From a bacterium D16-51 (GTDB lineage: Bacteria; Bacillota; Clostridia; Lachnospirales; Lachnospiraceae), in contig RAYE01000018.1 of the NCBI GenBank assembly GCA_003612285.1, positions 23,493 through 87,492 of the forward strand: a stretch of DNA of 64,000 bases, given 5' to 3'. The position numbers and the translations under genes are program-made. The number at the start of each line of letters is the position of its first letter. Positions within the stretch are counted from its first letter, which is position 1. The notes beneath the pieces were generated by a model. That model was not told the DNA's origin and ran no database searches. It saw only the letters and a program-made list of their open reading frames with translations. This document shows positions 52,825 to 61,083 of the stretch, in pieces.

Positions 52825-53658
52825 TTACTCATGTATTTCTAATTTCAGATTATATGTGTACAAAATATCTGGATTATAATGGCATAACTTATTAAAATCC
52901 TTCCGATATTTGTCTGGAACATAAATTCCACACATATTATTATCACAGCAATACACCCTCTTAAACTGTTCCAAACCAATTGCGTCTACAACAGCCTGAA
53001 CTACTTCCCTGCGTATAGACATATCTGAAAACTTAAAATCATGCCATACCACAAAAGAATCTTTACTTTTATGGTTAAATACTTTTTTAGTATCTGTATA
53101 TACTCCTTCGTAGCTATGATCGCCATCAATAAAATATAAATCTATTCTTTCTTTTATCTTAGAAAAATCAAACTTTTTCGAATCAGCAAAGTATTGTATG
53201 ACATCATCACTCACCAATTTGTTAGCATAATTACCAGTTTCCATTGTATCAAAATAATTCAATAACTCCGGGGCATCCGGAGGCAGAGTTATACTAATCC
53301 GCTTTTTACTAACCTCTTCCATACAAGATATAGATTCCCCTATAAATGTCCCTATTTCTAAATAATTTTGCAGCCCATATTTAACCATGATTTCTTTCAG
53401 CAATAAATAATCCAATACCAGAGAGCCTCCTGGTATAAATGTCATATCTCTAAGCGATATACCCCCCCCCACATTTTGCATTGCCTGAAAGAATTTTCCC
53501 AAACAAATTGTTTTCTTTTTCAGATTCTTTTCCCATTTCCCCCTGCTAATATGTTTCATTCCCCGATACTTGCATACCTTTTTTAATTTCCCTACAATTT
53601 TTTTAAACAATGCCATTATTCCCTCTTGTCTAACAATCCTCAACATTAATTTAATCAT
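52825..53658 (-). CDS. SAM-dependent methyltransferase-like protein with internal G9 tract
   Basis: 277 residues. The fold marks are NYLEIGTFIGESISCMEEV (SAM-binding loop) and RIDLYFIDGDHSYEGVYTDTK, typical of the Methyltransf_24/CmcI group. A run of nine G codes for residues 63-66 (NVGGGIS), before the catalytic domain. A change of one base in this run would truncate the protein before the active site. It probably methylates a sugar of the polysaccharide; the substrate is unknown. Confidence 0.75.
   Translation of the reverse strand: MIKLMLRIVRQEGIMALFKKIVGKLKKVCKYRGMKHISRGKWEKNLKKKTICLGKFFQAMQNVGGGISLRDMTFIPGGSLVLDYLLLKEIMVKYGLQNYLEIGTFIGESISCMEEVSKKRISITLPPDAPELLNYFDTMETGNYANKLVSDDVIQYFADSKKFDFSKIKERIDLYFIDGDHSYEGVYTDTKKVFNHKSKDSFVVWHDFKFSDMSIRREVVQAVVDAIGLEQFKRVYCCDNNMCGIYVPDKYRKDFNKLCHYNPDILYTYNLKLEIHE
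53462..53470 (-). repeat. Homopolymer tract of nine G (minus strand) in the methyltransferase gene
   Basis: Nine C on the plus strand, nine G in the coding strand, codons 63-66. Long G runs are rare in such A+T-rich sequence and are slippage-prone. In the present length the gene is in frame. Confidence 0.85.
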
Positions 53659-53660
53659 AC

Positions 53661-54593
53661 TTACAGCTCTTCCTTTCCTTTTACACTTATCACTTTCATG
53701 TGATGGATAAATTGCTCATGTTCCATCGCAAAATTTCCAGACACAGCCTGTTTTTCTTTTACTCCTTTTGTAACAACCGCCCCCATATTTATCCTTGAAT
53801 CATTTTCTATTTTTAGACCATTTCGAATTGTGGACGCAAACCCTACCCAGACATTCTCCCCAATTTCGGTACGTCCTCCTATCCCTGAATTAGCTACAAT
53901 CATAGTATTATTTGCTACTTTTACGCCATGTCCAATATGGACAAGATTATCAATTTTCACATTGTCGCCTATCACCGTATTATCCCATGGATAAACCGCT
54001 TTATCGATGCAGGTATTATTCTGGATTTCTACATTGTCTCCTATTTCCACACCACCTAAATGTTTTACCGGAATAATACCATTTTCTTCCTTTTTAAATT
54101 CAAAACCTTCCCCGCCAATTCTGCAGCCTGATCGAACAACTGTATTTTTTCCGATATGCACATTCGGATAAATTGTTACAAACGGCTCAATGACAACTCC
54201 ATCTTCAACCACTGCATTGTTTTCTGATATATAGGCTAAATTGCTAATCCTTGCATTACTTGAAATCTTCGTTTCATATTTGCTTCTAATGTAACAACTG
54301 TTACCAGCCAACATATTATGGAATTTAAAAAATAAAACTCTTGGCTGTTCCGTCAATATAAAACCATATTTATTCTCAGGCAATTCCTCTGCTAATATCG
54401 GAGTAGTAAAAATAACTTTTACGTTTTCCGCTATTAAATCAATATATCTGATATCATCCAAAAAGGTACAGGTTTCAAAATCCAGTTTCATATTGCACAA
54501 AGCCAATGTCTCGAAACACAGATTGCCTTGCATCTGATAAGCTGTATCTCTATCCATTTTAGACAAAATAAGCGAAGCATCTACTTTTCTCAT
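53661..54593 (-). CDS. LpxD-like UDP-sugar acyltransferase (left-handed beta-helix)
   Basis: 310 residues. The N-terminal 100 residues resemble the UDP-sugar-binding domain of LpxD (RVLFFKFHNML). The rest is a hexapeptide-repeat left-handed helix with NLVHIGHGVKV, equivalent to the LpxD active-site histidine region, and a C-terminal helix. A Gram-positive cell has no lipid A, so it more likely acylates or acetylates an amino sugar for the surface glycan. GGGGAGGTGG precedes the ATG. Strain frame changes in the upstream gene could couple its translation. Confidence 0.8.
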   Translation of the reverse strand: MRKVDASLILSKMDRDTAYQMQGNLCFETLALCNMKLDFETCTFLDDIRYIDLIAENVKVIFTTPILAEELPENKYGFILTEQPRVLFFKFHNMLAGNSCYIRSKYETKISSNARISNLAYISENNAVVEDGVVIEPFVTIYPNVHIGKNTVVRSGCRIGGEGFEFKKEENGIIPVKHLGGVEIGDNVEIQNNTCIDKAVYPWDNTVIGDNVKIDNLVHIGHGVKVANNTMIVANSGIGGRTEIGENVWVGFASTIRNGLKIENDSRINMGAVVTKGVKEKQAVSGNFAMEHEQFIHHMKVISVKGKEEL

Positions 54594-54651
54594 TATGCTG
54601 CCACCTCCCCAAAAGGTGTCTTAGCATAAAGCTTTAGGGAACAACACAAAC

Positions 54652-55179
54652 TTACACGGTCACTCCCCCCCCCCGAAATTTTGCCATATTCCCGGTTCTG
54701 TCAATACTGCTCTTCGCTCTTGCCGGAACTCCTGCTACCAGTTCATAAGCCGGTACATCTTTCGTTACCACTGCCCCGGCAGCCACCATCGCATACTCAC
54801 CAATCGTACAGCCACAAATTATCGTTGCATTTGCTCCAATACTTGCTCCCTTTTTCACCAGTGTTTTTTTATAATGTTCCCTGCCCTTTGGACATTCTGC
54901 CCGCGGCGTCAAATCATTCGTAAATACACAGGACGGCCCGCAAAACACCCCGTCTTCTATTTCCACTCCTTCATAAACAGATACATTATTTTGGATTTTA
55001 ACGTTATTTCCGATGTGGACATTATTGGAAATATTGACATTCTGTCCCATGGAACAGTTTTTACCTATCCTTGCACCGGACTGTATATGACAGAAATGCC
55101 AGATTTTTGTTCCTGCCCCAATCTGCACATCATCATCTATGTAACTACTTTCATGTACATAATAATTTTTTTCTTCCAT
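54652..55179 (-). CDS. WbpD/WlbB-like sugar N-acetyltransferase ending in a G10 tract
   Basis: 175 residues from the ATG at 55179. Left-handed beta-helix acetyltransferase: [50 protein letters not shown] (in parts), [21 protein letters not shown], and [16 protein letters not shown] at the end. WbpD N-acetylates the 3-amino group of UDP-GlcNAc3NA. The final residues FRGGGVTV are encoded by a ten-G run; family members are usually somewhat longer, so this C terminus may be one phase of a variable end. Confidence 0.85.
   Translation of the reverse strand: MEEKNYYVHESSYIDDDVQIGAGTKIWHFCHIQSGARIGKNCSMGQNVNISNNVHIGNNVKIQNNVSVYEGVEIEDGVFCGPSCVFTNDLTPRAECPKGREHYKKTLVKKGASIGANATIICGCTIGEYAMVAAGAVVTKDVPAYELVAGVPARAKSSIDRTGNMAKFRGGGVTV
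54665..54674 (-). repeat. Homopolymer tract of ten G (minus strand) near the 3' end of the WbpD-like gene
   Basis: Ten C on the plus strand. With 10 G the frame stops at 54652. With 9 G it stops almost at once (GAG TGA). With 11 G it runs 23 more residues and ends TAATG, overlapping the start codon of the LpxD-like gene. Confidence 0.85.
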
Positions 55180-56252
55180 CAAAATTCTCCCTGCATATCC
55201 ATACTTGCAAAATCTGTTACCGGAAATTTCACTATTTCACCTGTTTTCTGGCTTTTATATACAGCCAGAATCATTTCCAGCGCCCTTCTTCCGGCATAGG
55301 CGTCTACATACGGCTTCCTGTCATTCTCTATCGCATCAATCATGTCTGCAAAAAGACTGGTATGTCCATTCCCATACACATTACTAGTGACTTCCTCTAA
55401 TCCCCTATTCTTTTTATCTACATCTGTTTCATCTGCAAATTCCCATACATCTATATTATTTGTGGATTTTCCTCCCAACTTCACGGTTCCCTTTTCCCCA
55501 AAAAGATATAAAGTTTCTTCCAAGTTCTGTGGAAAAACATTTGTTGTCCCCTCTATTGTTGCGACCGCCCCATTCTTAAATTTCACTACTGCCATCCCGA
55601 TATCTTCCGTCTCTAAATAATCATGAAACTGCTGTTTCGTTACCCCATAAACGCTTTCCACCTCATCTCCCATCATCCACCGGAGCAAATCAATCCCGTG
55701 AATACACTGGTTCATTAAAGCCCCGCCATCCTGTGCCCAGGTTCCGCGCCATGGCGCCTGTTCATAGTATCCACGCCCTCTGTTCCAGCGGACATGGACA
55801 GAACCATGGGACAGCTTCCCGAACCTCCCTGATTCTAATGCCTTTCTCATCTCCTGGACTGCCACATTAAAACGGTTCTGATGGCAGGCTGACACTTTGA
55901 CATCCTTTTCTTCAGACAAGGATATAACCTGATCAGCCTCTTTTAGTGACATTGCCATGGGCTTTTCGATAATGACATGAATCCCATGCTTGATACAATC
56001 CAGTGCAACCTTCCCATGCAGCCCACTTTCCGTTGCTATACTGACCAGATCAATATCATTTTCTTCCAGCATCTGATGATAATCTGTATATCTTTTAATT
56101 GTGTTGTCCTGCTCCAGTCCATGTTTTAAAAGTACCTGCTCCATATGTTCTTTTACCACATCACATACCGCCACAATTTCTAACTGATTATTCATAGCAG
56201 CCTTAATATGGTTTGTAGAAATTCTTCCACAGCCAATTAATGCATATTTCAT
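55179..56252 (-). CDS. Gfo/Idh/MocA family oxidoreductase, WbpB/WlbA-like
   Basis: 357 residues. N-terminal Rossmann fold [14 protein letters not shown], the EKPMAMS motif whose Lys is catalytic, and the substrate-binding region SACHQNRFN and [23 protein letters not shown]. WbpB oxidises C3 of UDP-GlcNAcA in the diacetamido-uronic acid pathway. GGAGGTG precedes the start, which overlaps the dehydrogenase stop (TAATG). Its own stop overlaps the WbpD-like start (TGATG). Confidence 0.88.
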   Translation of the reverse strand: MKYALIGCGRISTNHIKAAMNNQLEIVAVCDVVKEHMEQVLLKHGLEQDNTIKRYTDYHQMLEENDIDLVSIATESGLHGKVALDCIKHGIHVIIEKPMAMSLKEADQVISLSEEKDVKVSACHQNRFNVAVQEMRKALESGRFGKLSHGSVHVRWNRGRGYYEQAPWRGTWAQDGGALMNQCIHGIDLLRWMMGDEVESVYGVTKQQFHDYLETEDIGMAVVKFKNGAVATIEGTTNVFPQNLEETLYLFGEKGTVKLGGKSTNNIDVWEFADETDVDKKNRGLEEVTSNVYGNGHTSLFADMIDAIENDRKPYVDAYAGRRALEMILAVYKSQKTGEIVKFPVTDFASMDMQGEF

Positions 56253-57565
56253 TACAGCACCTCCACATTTTCCCTGTCAGCAACCTTTTTCATAACATTT
56301 TTTGTATCAAAAATCATTTTTGCTGACTTCTGCACCATTTCATAATCTACATTGGAATGTGCTGTTGTAATCATCACTAAATCATATCCTGCTACCGTTT
56401 CAGCAGATAGCTCTTTTAGCCCTATTTCTGTTATTCCATGTTTCCTGTACTGTGGAACCCACGGATCATAAAAATCTACTTCTGCCCCTACTTTTTTTAA
56501 TTCCTCAATCACATGGATTGCCGGGCTTTCCCTGTAATCATCAATATCCTGCTTATAAGCCACTCCAAGTACCAGGATCCTTGCCCCGTTAATCGATTTC
56601 TGAAAACGGTTTAATATATGCATGGCACGGTCAACACAATATTCCGGCTGCCTGTCGTTAATTACCATGCTGTTTTCAATTAAAGTCGTGTGGAAATCAT
56701 ATTCCCTTGCCTTCCATGTTAGATAATAAGGATCTAACGGAATGCAATGCCCTCCTAACCCCGGTCCGGGATAAAATGCCTGAAAACCATATGGTTTTGT
56801 TTTTGCGGCATCAATTACTTCCCAAATTGAAATTCCCATTCTGTTGCACAATTGCCCCAATTCATTTACTAACCCGATATTGATATTGCGGTATGTATTT
56901 TCCAGAATTTTTTCCATCTCCGCCACCGCAGGACTGGAAACGGTATAGACCTCCCCTTCCAATACCGAAGAATACATTGCTGAAATCACTTCGCCCGCAT
57001 CTTCCCCAACTGCACCAACTACCTTTGGCGTATTTTTTGTTTTATAAATCAAATTTCCCGGGTCAACCCTCTCTGGGGAAAATCCCAGATAAAAATCTTT
57101 TCCACATTTCAGTCCGGAGCCTTTTTCCAAAATCGGCTTTACCAGTTCTTCCGTTGTGCCCGGATATGTGGTGGACTCTAAGACAACCATGGTATCTTTT
57201 GACAGATGTCCTGCAATCTGCTCCACAGAGGACTTCACAAAGCTGATATCCGGCTGCTGGTGCTTATCTAATGGTGTTGGAACACAAATGGCAATAAAGT
57301 CTGCTTCTTTTATAAAAGAAAAATCTGTTGTTGCCGAAAGCATTCCCTTCTGTACCAGTTTTTCCAGATCCCTGTCTACTACATCGCCAATATAATTGTG
57401 CCCTTTGTTTACCATATCAACCTTCTGGTCCTGCACATCAAAACCAACCGTTTTAAAACCGGCTTTTGCTTTTTCTACTGCCAAAGGCAGGCCTACATAG
57501 CCAAGCCCGACTACTCCTACTCTGATTTCCCTGTTTTCTATCTTTTTTAATAACTTTTCTTTCAT
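56252..57565 (-). CDS. UDP-N-acetylglucosamine 6-dehydrogenase, WbpA-like
   Basis: 437 residues from the Met at 57565 (AGAGGA upstream). Nucleotide-binding GVVGLGYVGLPLAVEKAKAG, central ESTTYPGTTEE, and the catalytic Cys in GPGLGGHCIPLDPYYL. C-terminal UDP-sugar domain with VLGVAYKQDIDDYRESP. It oxidises UDP-GlcNAc (or UDP-ManNAc) twice at C6 to the uronic acid. It begins the diacetamido-uronic acid pathway together with the next gene. WecC is the nearest alternative; context favours WbpA. Confidence 0.9.
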   Translation of the reverse strand: MKEKLLKKIENREIRVGVVGLGYVGLPLAVEKAKAGFKTVGFDVQDQKVDMVNKGHNYIGDVVDRDLEKLVQKGMLSATTDFSFIKEADFIAICVPTPLDKHQQPDISFVKSSVEQIAGHLSKDTMVVLESTTYPGTTEELVKPILEKGSGLKCGKDFYLGFSPERVDPGNLIYKTKNTPKVVGAVGEDAGEVISAMYSSVLEGEVYTVSSPAVAEMEKILENTYRNINIGLVNELGQLCNRMGISIWEVIDAAKTKPYGFQAFYPGPGLGGHCIPLDPYYLTWKAREYDFHTTLIENSMVINDRQPEYCVDRAMHILNRFQKSINGARILVLGVAYKQDIDDYRESPAIHVIEELKKVGAEVDFYDPWVPQYRKHGITEIGLKELSAETVAGYDLVMITTAHSNVDYEMVQKSAKMIFDTKNVMKKVADRENVEVL

Positions 57566-57584
57566 GGATTCCTCTTCCTGTTTC

Positions 57585-58844
57585 CTATAATAAAAGACTA
57601 TTTTTCTTATTTGTTTTTCGCAGCTGTTCCATTTCATTTAAAAATCTTTTTGATAACACGCCATATTGAAAATTTTCCAAAACTGCCTTTTTCCCATTGC
57701 AGCCCATATTTTTTCTCTCTTCCTCAGAAAGAGAAAGCATATTTTGTATTCCCATTTTTAAAGCAGTAACATTTTCCGGTTCTACACTAATTCCGCAATC
57801 ATATTCTTTTATATAATTGTTAGGCGCATTTACAGCATACAAAATAGGCTTTTCTGCCATCATTGCATCGAATAATTTATTCATACTAATGCCAAACCGA
57901 AACATTCTATTATTCAAGGCGCCCACATAAATTGCATCAAATTCTGCAACAAGAGTCGGAATTGCCTTTTTTTCTATCAAAGAAAGGAAATAAACACGAT
58001 CCTTGATATCAGATGCATATTGTATTAAATTCTTTTTCTCTATTCCATCCCCCACTAAAACAGCGCATACCTGATTATTCTGTATTTCCCGAAGTGCATC
58101 TATTAAATAGGTCAATGCATACGATTTTGTATGGCTGCCAAAAAATCCAATTATAAACTTATGTTCATCTTTCAACCTTTTTAGCAGCCTTCCGTGCTCT
58201 TGTGGTAAATCCACCCTGTCTTTCCACTCATCCAGACATATTCCATTTGTAATACTGACAAATTTTTCTTCTGCCATTCCATGTTCCATTAAATAATTTT
58301 TTGTTGCAGGAGGCAGTGAAACAATCTTATCTGCATATTTACAAAAACTGTTCTCCGCAATCTGCATCACTATAATAACTGGATGATACTTTGACATATG
58401 GCTTAACTCCATTAAAGTGACCGGCCACATATCATGTATTTCATGGATATACGCTGCTTTTGAAAAATGACGTATCCGCCTGGCAATATATGTATCTAAA
58501 GGATAGGTAGAAGAAGCAATCACAACATCCGGCTTTAACCTCTTTGCAATCCTTTCCGCTTTTATCCACAATTTTGATACAAACCTTACCATAGAAACAG
58601 CACGCTTTACCCCATTTCCCTCATAAGCGCCTGTTTTTATCCATATATAATGAATCCCATCTATATTTTCCTTCTCAAAATCCCTGTTTACCACTGGATT
58701 ATTTTTTCTTAAATGGGAGTAATCGCCTGCTATGATAAATACCCTGTGCCCTTCCTTAACCCATTCTCTCGCCATATAATATGGGCGGAACTCCATTCCC
58801 ATATCAGGGGAGCCTGCATAATGGTTAATCAAAAGTATGTTCAT
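57585..58844 (-). CDS. Glycosyltransferase family 4 (WbuB-like)
   Basis: 419 residues from the Met at 58844 (GAGGA upstream). The start MNILLINHYAGSPDMGMEFRPYYM, in parts, and HEIHDMWPVTLMEL are typical of WbuB-type enzymes that transfer an N-acetylated amino sugar to an undecaprenyl-linked sugar. The donor side has IGFFGSHTKSYALTYLIDAL and a C-terminal SMNKLFDAMMAEKPIL. It probably adds the second sugar of the repeat unit. Confidence 0.87.
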   Translation of the reverse strand: MNILLINHYAGSPDMGMEFRPYYMAREWVKEGHRVFIIAGDYSHLRKNNPVVNRDFEKENIDGIHYIWIKTGAYEGNGVKRAVSMVRFVSKLWIKAERIAKRLKPDVVIASSTYPLDTYIARRIRHFSKAAYIHEIHDMWPVTLMELSHMSKYHPVIIVMQIAENSFCKYADKIVSLPPATKNYLMEHGMAEEKFVSITNGICLDEWKDRVDLPQEHGRLLKRLKDEHKFIIGFFGSHTKSYALTYLIDALREIQNNQVCAVLVGDGIEKKNLIQYASDIKDRVYFLSLIEKKAIPTLVAEFDAIYVGALNNRMFRFGISMNKLFDAMMAEKPILYAVNAPNNYIKEYDCGISVEPENVTALKMGIQNMLSLSEEERKNMGCNGKKAVLENFQYGVLSKRFLNEMEQLRKTNKKNSLLL

Positions 58845-58916
58845 CTCTTCCTCATTTCTGTGATGCACTATGCGCATAATACAATGTTTTAACAAATAAT
58901 TCGCTGCCAATACATG

Positions 58917-59600
58917 CTAACCCACGACTGCCAAAACAGTTTTCACCATAGTCCCAAGTTCCCTGATAACACTGAACCGATCAATACTTTTCAGGTTATA
59001 CGCCATCTTATCCGGCAGTATCTGATGGATATAGATTTCCTCTGTATTATCCGCACTGTTTAAGAAACGTTCCTCGTCTTTATAACAAATGCTCGCTTCA
59101 CTGGTTACCCCTGCAGGCAGTAACAATGTTGCAAACATTTCCGGTGTATATTCTTTTACAAAACAGGGTACCTCCGGCCTTGGGCCTACAAAGCTCATAT
59201 CCCCCAAAATGATATTAATCAGCTGCGGAAGTTCATCTAAACGGTACTTTCTTAACACCTTTCCGACTTTTGTAACCCTGCTGTCATTCTTCACGGTAAC
59301 TTGTGAAGCAAATTTTCCTGTATTTTCTGTCATTGTACGGAACTTAATAATCCAAAACTTCTTCCCGTACTGCGTCACCCTCTCCTGGCAGAAAAAGATG
59401 CCGCCCTCTGAATCTGCCGCAATTAAGACTGAAATAATTAGGCATACTGGAAACAGAATGACAAGCATGCCCACAGCTGCTGTCAAATCAAATAAACGTT
59501 TTATGTACAGGCTTTTTTTCTTTTTAGAAAGCTTTTCGTAGTACGGATGTACCAGTTCTGTTTTCATATATTCCGGCAGGTCTTCCCATTCTCTGAACAT
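58917..59600 (-). CDS. Initiating sugar transferase (bacterial sugar transferase, WcaJ/EpsL-like)
   Basis: 227 residues. One membrane helix (LTAAVGMLVILFPVCLIISVL) then the catalytic core: IKFRTM, RKYRLDELPQLINIILGDMSFVGPRPE. It transfers a sugar-1-phosphate to undecaprenyl phosphate and so starts repeat unit assembly. GGAGGGG precedes the ATG. A C-terminal tail of about 50 residues follows. Its presence argues that the locus makes a wall-associated polysaccharide by the Wzx/Wzy route. Confidence 0.93.
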   Translation of the reverse strand: MFREWEDLPEYMKTELVHPYYEKLSKKKKSLYIKRLFDLTAAVGMLVILFPVCLIISVLIAADSEGGIFFCQERVTQYGKKFWIIKFRTMTENTGKFASQVTVKNDSRVTKVGKVLRKYRLDELPQLINIILGDMSFVGPRPEVPCFVKEYTPEMFATLLLPAGVTSEASICYKDEERFLNSADNTEEIYIHQILPDKMAYNLKSIDRFSVIRELGTMVKTVLAVVG

Positions 59601-59613
59601 ATTCCCCTCCTGT

Positions 59614-60816
59614 TTATATTAAGCTTCTGACAACCCTGCAAAACTCTTCTGCGACATACTCAGCCTCTCCATCTGTTAACTTTGTATGAAGCGGCAGAGT
59701 AACCTCATTTTCGAACCTTTTATATGCATTGGGATAATCTGCAATGTCAAACCCCAGCTTTTTGTATGCGGTCATCATGGGGAGCGGCTTATAATGCACA
59801 TTACAGGCAATTCCTGCCTCCGCCATTCCCCTTATTATCCCATCCCTCTGTGACAGGGTAATCCCCGGAACCCTTGTCATGTACAGGTGGCCGGATGACT
59901 GATACCTTTCGTTATAATGTTCTAATATTTCAATGCCAAGCCCTCCCAATGCAGTATCATATTTCCCGATTAGTTCTTTTCGTCTTGCCAGGATTCCCTG
60001 ATACCGTTCCATCTGCGCCAGCCCGATCCCAGCAGAAATATCTGTCATATTGCATTTATATGAAGGCTCTAAAATATCATATTCCCATGCCCCGCACTGC
60101 GTTTTTGCAAAGGCATCTTTTGACTGTCCATGTAAAGAAAGAAGCTGATATTTACGGTAAAGCTCTTCATTATCAATTCCTTTTATTGTTTTCCAGACCG
60201 CTGCCCCGCCTTCTGCCGTTGTAAAGTTTTTTACGGCATGGAAGCTAAAATTACTGAAATCGGCTATGCTTCCTGCCGGCTTCCCATTCCATACCGCTCC
60301 AAAGGAATGGGCGGTATCTGCCATAATGATTACTCTGCCAATTGCTTCCTGTAATTTATTTGCAGGGCGAAACAAAGATTTTTTGTTTTCCACAATAGAA
60401 AACAAAGTATCATAATCACAGGGGACTCCTCCCAAATCCACTGGAATAATCACTTTTGTATTTTCATTGATGGCATCTGCAAGTTTTTCATAGTCCATTT
60501 CATAAGAATCTTTCTGTGTATCCATCAAAACTAGCTTTGCCCCGACATGACATACCACAGACGCGCTTGCCGTATAAGTATAAGCAGATGTAATTACTTC
60601 ATCGCCAGCAGATATTCCCAGGAGCCGTAACGTCATTTCAGCACATGCTGTCTGGGAATTCAGGCATACCGCCCTGTCTGCCTGGCAGTATTCTGCAATT
60701 TCCCTTTCCAGCTCCTTTGTTTTTGGTCCGGTCGTAATCCAGCCCGATTCCATGGTTTCCGCTACCTGCCCTAATTCTGCCCCGCCAATATCCGGCGGTG
60801 AAAACGGAATCTTCAT
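59614..60816 (-). CDS. DegT/DnrJ/EryC1 sugar aminotransferase, WbpE-like
   Basis: 400 residues. PLP enzyme: TSAYTYTASASVVCHVG, DTAHSFGAVWNG, and the Schiff-base lysine in FSFHAVKNFTTAEGG. Starts MKIPFSPPDIGGAEL, normal for the family. WbpE aminates C3 of the 3-keto sugar. It is the first gene of the polysaccharide operon. Its leader has a hairpin AGAAACTGT/ACAGTTTCT (60843-60851, 60858-60866). I could not assign a firm promoter. Confidence 0.88.
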   Translation of the reverse strand: MKIPFSPPDIGGAELGQVAETMESGWITTGPKTKELEREIAEYCQADRAVCLNSQTACAEMTLRLLGISAGDEVITSAYTYTASASVVCHVGAKLVLMDTQKDSYEMDYEKLADAINENTKVIIPVDLGGVPCDYDTLFSIVENKKSLFRPANKLQEAIGRVIIMADTAHSFGAVWNGKPAGSIADFSNFSFHAVKNFTTAEGGAAVWKTIKGIDNEELYRKYQLLSLHGQSKDAFAKTQCGAWEYDILEPSYKCNMTDISAGIGLAQMERYQGILARRKELIGKYDTALGGLGIEILEHYNERYQSSGHLYMTRVPGITLSQRDGIIRGMAEAGIACNVHYKPLPMMTAYKKLGFDIADYPNAYKRFENEVTLPLHTKLTDGEAEYVAEEFCRVVRSLI

Positions 60817-60930
60817 TTCCTTTGTACGCTTCCTTTCTTTTTAGAAACTGTCCATTCACAGTTTCTTATCTCCAAACAGAAAATTAATCAGGAAAAGTTT
60901 TTCATCTAAGTAAAACCCCTCACAGGAAAC

Positions 60931-61063
60931 TATAGTAAACGAAAAAACGCTTGCGTTTTATTTCGTTTACAGCGCCGGATACACGCTGCAAAGCAGCATA
61001 CTCCCTATGTGTATCCGTGCGCATCCATTATAGTTAACGCACGTATTTTATGCGTTTACTATA
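60931..61063. mobile_element. 133 bp three-hairpin element with TATAGTAAAC ends
   Basis: Ends TATAGTAAAC (60931-60940) and GTTTACTATA (61054-61063) are perfect inverted repeats. Inside are hairpins GTAAACGAAA.../...TTTCGTTTAC (60935-60970), GGATACAC/GTGTATCC (60977-61016) with inner GCTGC/GCAGC, and GTTAACGCA/TGCGTTTAC (61033-61059). It lies between the operon start and the helicase end, with no coding potential. Confidence 0.7.
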
Positions 61064-61083
61064 ATTCCACCCAAAAACAGCTT

